Source: Certhia americana
Taxonomy: Eukaryota > Chordata > Aves > Passeriformes > Certhiidae
Direction of reading: 5' to 3'
Assembly: GCA_018697195.1 (NCBI GenBank)
Contig: CM031857.1
Location: 91,204,461 to 91,268,460 of the forward strand
DNA: 64,000 nt
Every line of letters starts with the position of its first letter. Position 1 is the first letter of the stretch. The notes below the pieces were generated by a model. The model had not been told where the DNA came from. It worked only from the letters and a program-made list of their open reading frames with translations, and did not search any database. The position numbers and the translations under genes were made by a program. This document shows, piece by piece, positions 41,601 to 50,650 of this stretch.

Positions 41601-44600
41601 TGGTCTTCTGTGATCTTCCAAACTCCAGATCTCACTGACTCTCCTCAGTCTCCTAGAGCAATCCAAGCTAGGCTGCCAGTTTCCTCCCAAAAAGAGTGCA
41701 TTTTCTTTATGTAGCATCACAAATACTCAATACTTTCAAAATTTAAATCAAAGTTAAATTGAAAAAAAACCCAAACAAGTAAAACACTTTTAATGACGAC
41801 TCAAGAGCCTGTGCCACAGGCTTCTCAAAGTTATTACTGAGAGAGAAGAAAAACAGCGTGTGTACATATGATATAGAATAAGAATCCCTGGTTTGCCTTG
41901 TCTACCTGCAGCTGTTGCCATGGTAATTACAGCAGAGAAGATAATAGCATTCCAGTGTCATTTTGCTTCACAGCTCAGGATGAACTTCAGCTGAAATGTC
42001 CCTCAACAATTATACAAATAAAAATAATACATTATCCTGCATAATGGTAAACCACTCAAGAAGAATTATTCTGGAAAAAATATCTGTCTAAAAGACTTCT
42101 AGGAGGAGAGGCAGGCTATTTTGCTCAAACAACAACAATAAAAAAAAGCGCCAAACAAAAAAAAAACAGTAAAGTTGAATCCAGTTGCATAACAGGCTCT
42201 AAAACACCTGCTCAGCATTCTCTGTGACAGAGTTTTCTCTTGTTTCTGCTCCCTGACACACCTATACACGACATGCAGCAGGCATCCACAGCAAATCCCA
42301 CTGGAACACCTCAGAAACCGCAATGGGTTTCTAGTCACACTTAAACCTATTTAGATGGACTAAGTTTTATTATGCCAGTCTCAACACCACAAAGAGTAGC
42401 CAGCCATGGAAGCTGTGGAATGCTTTACTTGTCAGCCCAGTCACTGTTTCGTAAGTGTTGGGGGTTTAAAAAACCAGACTTAATTAGAAAACCCCATTCC
42501 GTCTCACCATTTTCCTTGTTTCAACCATTACTGCACGACAGAAGAAAAACATCAGCGGGAAATGGTGATCAGAGATGTTAAGCTATAAATGTGCTATGTG
42601 GTACTTTGTCCTCTTCCATTCCCAAAAATAATCTTCAAAAGGCTTCCTGCTTGCAGAACTGATACTCAGTGGTGCTTGAGAAAACACATAAAAGCGGAAC
42701 AATATTAAACTTTTTTTTAATCAAATAACATGTTATCAAGAGACAAAAGCAACTATACATTTCTCATCTCAGGATTTTGGTGCTAAAAAAAAGATCAAAA
42801 CTTCTTGATCTATTTTAAGTCCCTGAAACAGTTCTACAATTTAGATGCTCCAAATGCAATGTTTTCTACTATCACAGAACAGCTGATGAGTGCAGATGAG
42901 TAATATTTTGTAGTCAATAGCAACCAGCATGTAATATGTGCACTGACTTCCTGTATGTTAACAGTTTTACATATGCAACATCCTATTTTCATTTGTTTAT
43001 TCTCAAAAGAAAAAGAAAACTATGTCTTTCTTGTGTAAATTAGTTAATTGATGGAGTGGGGGGAAGGGAAAAAACAGAGCTCATGCAATTTTCCATGTTT
43101 ATTTCCCTTCAGCAATAAATAATTGATGGGGAAGGGAGAGCATCTGGGGGCTTTTTGAGCATCAGATATTACTAAAATATCTTTAGATTACATTACAAAC
43201 CAGAATGAACACAAGACTCACTATGAGGAGCTAAATTTGCAGGAGTGCCAAATTCTGTCAGCCACATTCAACAGAATTAACTTCTAAGGAAAGCTTTGAA
43301 ACTTTGCCTTTTTAAAATAACTTGCTGAAAAGTCAGCAGGAAGCACTCCATACAGTTATACACCCCCCAAAAAATAAGAGAAAAAGGCAATTAGACAAAT
43401 AACAAAGCAACGGTGCTTGGGGAAACAGGAATTCAAAAGTTACTCATGCTGTTTGATGCCCTCTGTTGAACCTTCCACAGCAGGAAGAAACTGATACCTG
43501 CAGAAGCAGAGCTGAGAGACAGGAAGCACCTGAAGTTTCAAGAAAACATTGTGACACACAGACTCGCACAAGAGATAACAAAAATGGATTATATACCTGG
43601 AATAGACACAAACCCTTAAGAGCTGCATGTTACTAACTGTTGACCCATGGAATACATAAATAAATCCTACACAGAGCATCTTTTGTTCACTCAACATAGT
43701 AAGCAGACAAAGTCTGTCATATAATTGTGTTCGTATACAGCTTAAAACAGCTTCAGATTTTGTCAAGTTATACCTCTGAACTTAAAACATAGCACAATGC
43801 TTTTGACTTACTTGACTAGGAAGAAAACTGTTTAACAGGAAACGACTAAGAGACAGATGGCACCAGTTTAATACTCATCTGCAGGAGTGCAACAGAGGCT
43901 GAATAAATTCAGAAGCAAAAGCAAGAATCAAACACCCTCAAATTAACTAAATTTAGATTTAAAACAATAGGTCATCTGAAACACTTGACAAATGGATTAT
44001 TCTTTAAGACACAAATGAATATAAAGCAGCAAGGCTTACAATTTCACCAACTTTCAGGTACGTCAAAGCAGTTACCAAATTCTACTGCATCAAAGTTAGA
44101 TAAATAAAGAAATAAACTCAAGTTTAATATTAATTTATGTCTACTAAGACTACATATATAAGTAAAATACTTAGGAAATCTAATTAGAAAACAGTTTTAG
44201 AATTTTAATGCAAATCAAAAGCAACAAATCATCTAAGTCAATGAAAAGTCAAAGGCTGCCATGAAACTCAGTTAAGAACTTGCTAAAAATCCCTATCACA
44301 ACCTCCTTGTTAGGCTAGGCAAATGTCTTCTCAAACTACGATTAAAGTTGACCCACTTCTACAAAAGTGAAAAATAGAGCATTCATTTGTAAACTCAATT
44401 TATTCCAGCCTCCCAAAAAAGAGCTTTTTCAGAAATACCTGCACAACTAATAGGCCAGCAGCTCCCCAGAGACCAAAGCTGTAGTAAATCACTGTTCCTT
44501 CTGGAAACATGCCTTACCTGCTACTACCTGCATTTAGAGATATTTACACAGGTAACAAATACTTTAGGATTACAGATCTGGATCTTAATTAATGAGAGAA

Positions 44601-45720
44601 CCTGAAAGAAGAGAAGCAGTAAAGTAGCAAGATCTCTAAATATACTACGCAATACGGGCAAAACTCTTCAGTAATACAGACCTCTGACCCAGTAGCATCT
44701 ATTTTACAACCTAGAGCTATCAACCTGGGCAGGAGCTTTTAGTGACCAGGGCCAGCTGTCTTACAAATACAGAACAGACTGTCACCATAGGCTACAAGAT
44801 GTTCAGCAGCCATTTAGTGTTCAAACAGGCATGTGCTGAAGAGCAACATCTTCCCAGATTACACAGATTTATTCAAGTCAAAATATTCAGGAATATCCAA
44901 ATCCATGTTCAGCTATAAACAGCTACGAAGGATATGCCCATGATTTATTAAGGAAAGTGTTCATTTTGTGAAAGATGTCACCAAAACCTGTTTAAATATT
45001 AGTAACCAACTTTTGACTATGATGAGGACAGACTACAGAAGTCCTATCACCAGCAAAAAATAAATGATCAGAGAAAACTAAAGCAGCTGCATTAACACAG
45101 GCAGAACAGATCACCTAATGATATACAGTGTCCCAAATAATTTAACTACAAAACAGAAGCTAATCTTGTATGGAGGCAGTTTTAACTGCCATCGTATGCT
45201 TGTTTTTTCCCCTAAATAGTGCACTGCTAAATACTAAGCTAACAAGCTTCTCTGCTTGCTAAGCAGGTTCAGCATGACACTTACAGGATACCCCATGCTA
45301 ATTCTGTATTCTCTGGCTGTGCAGCTGCCCTCTCTGGGGTAGCACATATCCTCTGGGGAATCCAAGGAGAAGGCAGAGAAGCATTTCGTCTGATGCAAAA
45401 GCAACACCTATGAAACAGGTTTTATTTTTATAGAGCACATGACAGAAAGTATAATCCCACCAAGTAATGTTCATGCTACCCACATAAACCTATTATTTAG
45501 GAAATAATTTTTGGTGTCAAAATTTATGTTATTTATCTTAATGTAGAAGCCTTACTCAGTTCCTATGATTCCATGCAGAAGCAAAGCTGTGTATTAGGGT
45601 GTTTCTATTTTGTTACTTGAAGATGCCTCTAATATAGTACATACACACTCTAAAGCAGTAAAATATATAGATTAACCTCAACAGACACAAATAAGAAAAT
45701 TACAATGCTGTTTATCAGCT

Positions 45721-45751
45721 TGAAAGATCACAAAGGACTTGTGATCTTTCA
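45721..45751. repeat. Perfect inverted repeat, 13-bp arms, 5-nt loop
   Basis: TGAAAGATCACAA (45,721-45,733) is mirrored by TTGTGATCTTTCA (45,739-45,751) around AGGAC. A short direct repeat of GTCAGCT follows at once. No function is evident. Confidence 0.85.
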
Positions 45752-48626
45752 CGTCAGCTTCATGTCAGCTGTACTGCAGTAAAACAAACTTTTCCTGTAA
45801 AAAAGTTATTTTTCACCATCAGCCCTGTAAATTGAGTATGGCTACAGTAATGGTTACAAAAAGCAAGGAACGTGAAGTGAAAAAAAGGAAGCAAGAGATG
45901 AAGTGAAAAGAATCCAAAATTTGCAGGATGATCTAAAGAGGTGGAACAAAAGAATGCAAATTTAAGAATTTAATAAGATAAAGACAATTCCCTCTGTCCT
46001 TCTGAGAGACTACAATATCTCTTGGTGAAGAGATATGAAGTACAGTATGACTAGCATGCTGAACATGTATTTTATTCAACCCACATCACTAAACTCTTCA
46101 ATGCCTTGAAGATATAAAAAGGACACTCAATGCAGGTAAAATAGCTAATATTTGAAAATGCTAACCAGGAAGCTGACAGCACCCAGTCACTGCTATTTTT
46201 CCACAGGGCCTTGGAAATACGTACACTGATTTTGCACTGCTTCAGGACAGAAACTGTCCAGTAAAGAAAAGAGGAATGGGAAGGATCTTCCCAATCACAA
46301 CAAACAGGACCAAGAAAGAAAAGTAATGACACAGAACTGTTAGAAACCATCCTATTACAAGTCTCCATTAGTACATCACACCACCATTGTTTGTTTTTCC
46401 AAGACTGCACTGTAAGAGCTCCCAGTTAACCCAGCATCTCCAGATGCATCAGCCAAGGCTCTCAGCATAATCCAGAGACCAGCCTTCTCTAGGAAGGACA
46501 AAAGTCCAGGAGACTTGCAGAACGAAAATTCATAGTTCTAAGACCTTGACCACGAAAAAGTTTTTGTATCAACTTTAACTAAACCCAAGCTTGAGCTTAC
46601 CTTGAAATAAACACAAGATGTAACTATCCACTCCAGCTCTCCCACAGAAGAGTCACTGCCTCATCTCCCTTATTAAAAGCCGTCTGGAAAGTGGCAAGCA
46701 CATTCCACATCTGTGTGCCTGGCTGGTGCATACAGAGCTTTTGTTCACCAAGTTTTGGTGAACAACTCTGGAGTGATGCCCCTGACATGTACATCTGCTA
46801 CTCATGCAGAGCAGCCAGTTTCAGGCCCAGAAGTCAAACTAGTACTTTTCATTTTTCACTGCTGTAGATGTACAAAAGTAACTGAACCATGGAGATACAA
46901 AAAAGAAAAATATGAGAAAAACCACACAACACAGACACAAGGTTTCCAGACCTTAAGGGTCTTACTGAAATGAACACAAATTTACTTACAGCACCTTTTC
47001 CTTAAAAATACTTTTCCGTGGAAGAAATGTTTCAAAGTTAAGACACTGAGTGTCTGTTGAGGCAAAATAATAAGAAGCAACAGGTGAAAATATACAAGGC
47101 AGCATGGACCATCCTAGACAATTACCTAGGCACAGCCTATCAGCATACACACAATACAGAAGGTAGTGTGACCTAAGCAATAGGAAGCTTTCTTCACACG
47201 GATATAATAATGTTTCATTTATCTTTTCAATTGCTGCATTAGTCTCATCAGCAGGAGGGTAGTGACAGTCCACAACTCAAGAGCTCAAGCCCCTTAATAT
47301 TAACATACTGTCTTTCCATGTATCTTTTCTGCAGCTGCTCTCAAGCCCACTTCCTTCCCATTCGATGCTTAAGCCTACTTTCAGAAGATGCTAGCAACAA
47401 TATCATGCCGAAGAGTTTTAACAGTGTGCTTGCTCTGTGCAAAATGAGCACACCATTTGTACTAGCTCCAGATATGAGCACACACAAAGAAAGAAATCTT
47501 AAAACTACATTCAACAGTAAGATCAGGACTGACAGATGTCTACACCCAAAGTGATCCCACCTCTTCCAAACAGACCTGACCACAACTCACCTGGTCTTTG
47601 TATTTGCAGAGACCACTGCTTCTCTTACACCCCATTATTACTGTTACTACACATTATTTGGAGTATTCTCTTCCTTTTCTTAGGACCACTTTCTAAAAAT
47701 CCATATACACATAGCTGCTTTCAATACATACCTTTCCACTCATCACACATATATCCTACTGTAAACCAGAAGGAAAAAAAGAATATAATTTTTCATCTTT
47801 GCTACTTTTCTTCATTTATACTTCAACCAGATAGACTTCATCCCGTACTAGGTGGACATGGCTCTTGGAACACACAAAACTAAGTGCATTTACTGTAAGT
47901 GAGAAAACTTGAGTGCTCTGACCAAGGCAAAAGTACTTCTTGCATAGGAAGAAAAGCTATTTGTATTTGAAAACTCCTATTATTTCTCCCTATCTTTTAA
48001 AAATTACTTCTATACCCAAAAGGAAACTTGCCATTTCCTGGTATTGATGGTCCCCATGCCTTGTGCTGAACCCCACACTTACAGGCATTCTGCTAATCTA
48101 GTTTGATCATTTACTAGGGGTTCCCTGGAACTGAACTGACGCACCTCAGCCTACCCTCGGACCCCACTCTAATCCGCTGCCGAGTTGCTCTCCCGGGCCA
48201 TGCGGGTGGGTTTTGCCACGCTGCCCAACAAGCCACATCAGCCCTCTTTTCCCGGAGCGCTCTCAGGTCTGGCGTGTTTGAATCTTACTACGCACACCTA
48301 CAAAAACTTTGGATCGTTCCGGTCATTCGTCAGCATACTTAAATTGGGTTCCACAAAATAACCGCATGAGTGAAACAATACAGCGAAGAGAAAAGGAAAA
48401 ACCAAATCAAAAAGCAAACATATTAAAAAGAAAAAAAATTTTAAAAGGCAGGGAGCTATAGGTTTTACCTGCCCTGCTCACTACGTATGGCAGTACACTG
48501 TAAATTACAGTGCTCTGAACTCCGGTCAAGCCGCCGCGGTTCAGCGAAGGACAGTCCCGCGGGGCTGGCGGGCTGCGGGGAGCGCACGGCACCCAGCGCC
48601 GCCGCATCCCCGCTCGCACCGGGCAT

Positions 48627-48632
48627 CACGTG
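48627..48632. promoter_or_regulatory. E-box CACGTG just inside ATP11A intron 1
   Basis: TCACGTGC lies about 120 bases downstream of the splice donor, within the CpG island. It is unchanged in copy B (53,562-53,567), so it is unlikely to be a base-call error. CACGTG is the core bound by bHLH-Zip factors such as USF, MYC and TFEB. Binding here is not shown. Confidence 0.4.
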
Positions 48633-48744
48633 CGGCGGCCCCGAGGCTCCCCGGCCGCCGAGCCGGTCACGGGACCGCCCAACTCCTGGCCGAGCCCTTC
48701 CTGCGAGCCCGGGGCCACGGCGGGGGCTGCCCCCGCTCCCGGCG

Positions 48745-48752
48745 GTACTCAC
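48745..48752 (-). promoter_or_regulatory. ATP11A: Splice donor of ATP11A exon 1
   Basis: Read on the minus strand, the bases after the last Tyr codon are GTGAGTAC, a near-consensus U2-type donor (GTRAGT). It would end the exon cleanly between codons, in phase 0. In copy B the matching site has lost a C and has a substitution, so it reads CTGATT and is no longer a donor. Confidence 0.8.
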
Positions 48753-48791
48753 GTATCGGCTCACGAGGGTCCGCAGGAGGCTGCAATCCAT
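48753..48791 (-). CDS. ATP11A: ATP11A exon 1, coding part (N-terminus of P4-ATPase phospholipid flippase)
   Basis: Seen: reading leftward from 48,791, an ATG in a strong context (GCCGCCCGCC before it, G after it) opens 13 codons, MDCSLLRTLVSRY, followed at once by GTGAGT. Family knowledge: human ATP11A begins MDCSLVRTLVHRY, so 11 of 13 residues agree, and the next residue there is Cys, which would come from exon 2. ATP11A is a class VI P4-ATPase that works with CDC50A (TMEM30A) and moves phosphatidylserine and phosphatidylethanolamine from the outer to the inner leaflet of the plasma membrane. Its catalytic domains and membrane segments are all in later exons outside this window. The start lies inside a CpG island, as expected for a housekeeping-type promoter. 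Its paralogue ATP11C has a different N-terminus. The only weakness is the short length of the match; the ATG, the donor and the island all agree with it. Confidence 0.85.
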
Positions 48792-48801
48792 GGCGGGCGG
48801 C

Positions 48802-48870
48802 TCAGGACCGCGCCGCCGGGTGCTCGCCGGTGCCGCCGGGCTCCCTGGCTCGCCTCCTCACTTGCCACAT
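48802..48870 (-). other. Possible upstream ORF in the ATP11A 5' leader (22 codons)
   Basis: An ATG at 48,870 opens a 22-codon frame starting MWQVRRRARE that stops with TGA ten bases before the ATP11A ATG. A second upstream ATG at 48,947 reads ATG-GCA-TAG, a minimal uORF. Both lie in the better-quality half of copy A. They matter only if transcription starts farther upstream, which is not shown. A chance origin is quite possible in such a stop-poor GC-rich stretch. Confidence 0.3.
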
Positions 48871-49161
48871 GCAGAGAGCCGCGCTCGCCCCGCCGGACCC
48901 GCTGTGACGCCGGCCCGGCGCTCGCCGCCGTCCCCCGGCTATGCCATGTGCTCGCCGCCGCCGCTGCGGCGCGGCGCTCCGCGGCCCCGCATGCCCCCCG
49001 TCGCTGCTACCACCGCCGCCGCTACAGTCCCGCCGCGGGCAGGCGGAGGGGACAGCACTGCCGGGAAGGCTCTGCCCGCCGTGCGCGCCGCCCAGGGCTT
49101 TATCCGGCGGGCGGGGCCGGGGCCGCCCCCGCGCCGCTCCCCCCGCCCTTCCCCGCTCTTG

Positions 49162-49179
49162 GCGCGCGCGCGCGCGCGC
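49162..49179. repeat. Alternating GC run (Z-DNA-prone dinucleotide repeat)
   Basis: Eighteen bases of uninterrupted GC dinucleotide lie upstream of ATP11A exon 1. The copy-B counterpart near 54,088-54,110 is interrupted by A residues (GCGAGCGCGCACGCGCGC). The difference sits close to the place where read quality seems to change between the copies. Confidence 0.7.
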
Positions 49180-49379
49180 TCCCGCCCGGTACCCGGCACG
49201 CCCCGCCCGGCGCGCCCGCGACCTCTGCCGCGACCGCGGCGGCCCGGCGGCGCGCACGTCACAGAGGGGGCTGGGACACGCGCGCGACGGTGGCCGTGCC
49301 CGAATCCCTCCGTCCGCTGCGCGGCTCCGGAGCGGCCCGCCGTACCGGCTGCTGGGCGAGAGGCGGGAAACAAATCCCG

Positions 49380-49895
49380 ATGACTGGAATGGGCAACTGG
49401 GCACACTGGGTGAGCCGGTGTGCTGTCACTGACGGAGAGGAGCGAGTTGAGGAAAGAATCGGGAGAAGCCAAGTGAGTAGATGTTCGTGGTCTGGGCAAG
49501 CGCGAACTGGGAGCCTGGTGCCCAGAGCCAGGGAGCAGGTAGTAGTGGTTAGGGGAACTGGGACACTGAGCGTAGGCACGAAGCGGCTACTGGAGAACTG
49601 GATGGCATGGAGCCACCGAGTGCGAAGCCAGGAGGTAGTGATGCTGGGGGTGAACTGAGGAACACTACGGGGAGTCAGTGGATGCGTGCTGAGACGGCAC
49701 TCATAAGTGTAGATGGATTGGGTTGGGCTGTGTTGGCGGGAACCTTAAAGATAATCATTCAACCCCTCGACCCGGGCACGTGAGCTCAGCGGAACTTGCC
49801 TGGGAGCACTGTGGAGAGTCAGGAAAGTGACACTGGGAGATTACCGGGAGGGAACTGGGAGCAGTGGGGGAGGAAAATGAGTGATACTGGGCGGG
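49380..49895 (+). repeat. Degenerate ACTGGGAG-rich stretch (copy A)
   Basis: The stretch contains many variants of GGGAACTGGGAGCACTG at irregular spacing, with a CR1 tail inside it. Compared with copy B, many units are broken by single-base changes. Motifs like this are common in GC-rich bird, especially songbird, sequence. Confidence 0.55.
49711..49780 (-). mobile_element. CR1 LINE 3' tail fragment (copy A, degraded)
   Basis: This is the same element as 54,661-54,731. The GTTGGAAGGGA..CTTAAAGAT signature is disrupted here (GTTGGCGGGAACC), and CCATGGGCA reads CCCGGGCA. It has no coding capacity. Confidence 0.55.
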
Positions 49896-50486
49896 GCCCT
49901 GCAAGCGCTGCGGAGCCGACAGGAGTGGCATGTGGGTAATCCCTGTGCCCAGCTGCACCCTCCCCCCGCTCCGCGCCCCACGGCAGGAGGAGCGGCGCCG
50001 ACGCTTCCGGGGCGGGGGACTTGCCCGCGGCCAGGACGCGCGCCGATCCGCGCCCGCCCTGGTCGACCTCCCGGGGCCGCGCCACGCTCGTGCCTACTCC
50101 AGCCTGTGGCTGCCACAAGTTCCATCCGGTGCCCGTGCGCGGTCCGAGCTGTGAAGCCCGCTCCGCCCGGTCCGGCCCGGCGGCAGAGGAGCGGCCCCAG
50201 CGCTAGAGGGCGCAGCATGGCGTGGGACCAGTGTGGGAACTGGACCCCGCTTGTAAAGCGCGGCGCAGCAACAGATTATAGAAACCTCGGGCGACGGGCT
50301 TGATGCCAAACCCGAGCGTCCCTCGCGGACACTGCTGTGTTGAACAGGGTCGAAAAGCAGTCTCCCCAGCTTTTTCTCAGGACTAACCCGGAGAAAAACT
50401 GGAAGAAAGAAGTAAGCAAGCTCACACCTGGTGTTCGGCGGAGATGCACACAGTGCCTGCTTTGACCAGGATTGTTTTTCAAGGGG

Positions 50487-50650
50487 TGCTGGTCCCGTCT
50501 TCTCCAATAAAACTATTGTTTTCTAATGCGATAACAAATCGTATTTAATTCCAGGAGCGCACTATAAGGGTGCGCCCTTTAATAAATTTGTTTTTAGCCA
50601 TTGCCTTACTGAATCCGGAGTCCGTGTCGTGTGTGCCGCCGCTGATAACA
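50487..50650 (+). mobile_element. LTR-like segment (copy A, degraded version)
   Basis: This is the counterpart of 55,390-55,556. It keeps the first AATAAA, the second AATAAA (50,581-50,586) and the following TTTTTAGCCATTGCCTT stretch. The TATA element reads TATAAGGG instead of TATAAAAG, and the CCAAT box is lost. Whether this is sequence error or true difference cannot be told here. Confidence 0.35.

Larger units (their letters stand above)
24719..47020. other. Long intron stretch, no gene recognised
   Basis: AT-rich DNA, slightly more GC-rich around 33-34.4 kb and 37.1-37.9 kb. A 123-codon plus-strand frame at 37,116-37,487 has no recognisable domain. The stretch holds inverted repeats at 35,640 and 45,721 and one poly(A) tract. 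No second ATP11A exon was found by eye on the minus strand. Confidence 0.55.
1..48752 (-). other. ATP11A: ATP11A intron 1 (5' portion), running off the left edge
   Basis: This is inferred from the leftward exon 1 at 48,753-48,791. No second exon was recognised to its left; I looked by eye on the minus strand for the conserved segment that follows exon 1 in ATP11A. A first intron of at least 48 kb fits the large first intron of the gene in other vertebrates. Many parts of the plus strand look richer in A and C than in T and G, as expected for DNA transcribed leftward, though 22-25 kb is T-rich. The interval holds LINE fragments, poly(A) tracts and one GC-rich island, listed separately. A short or divergent exon, or a non-coding RNA, could have been missed. 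Confidence 0.65.
48480..50230. promoter_or_regulatory. ATP11A: CpG island and promoter of ATP11A (copy A)
   Basis: Base composition changes sharply from AT-rich to very GC- and CpG-rich at about 48.5 kb and returns to AT-rich by about 50.3 kb. The island covers exon 1 and its upstream side. Visible sites include a GC box GGGCGGGG at 49,109-49,116, a CRE-like CACGTCAC at 49,255-49,262, further GC boxes near 50.0 kb, and an alternating GC run at 49,162-49,179. No TATA box is placed near the ATP11A start. The transcription start cannot be fixed from sequence alone. Quality drops from about 49.3 kb onward, so sites to the right of that point may be altered. Confidence 0.8.

Noticed and set aside
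1..48752. Search for ATP11A exon 2 on the minus strand
   Set aside because: No stretch resembling the conserved segment after exon 1 was found by eye. The search was not exhaustive, so this is absence of evidence only.
48753..48791. Exon 1 of ATP11C or another P4-ATPase instead of ATP11A
   Set aside because: The MDCSL..RTLV..RY pattern fits ATP11A; ATP11C starts differently.
48487..49658. Open frames of 298 and 342 codons on the plus strand in the CpG island
   Set aside because: They are rich in Arg, Ala, Pro and Gly, overlap other open frames on both strands, have no domain, and change frame in the second copy. They reflect low stop-codon content.
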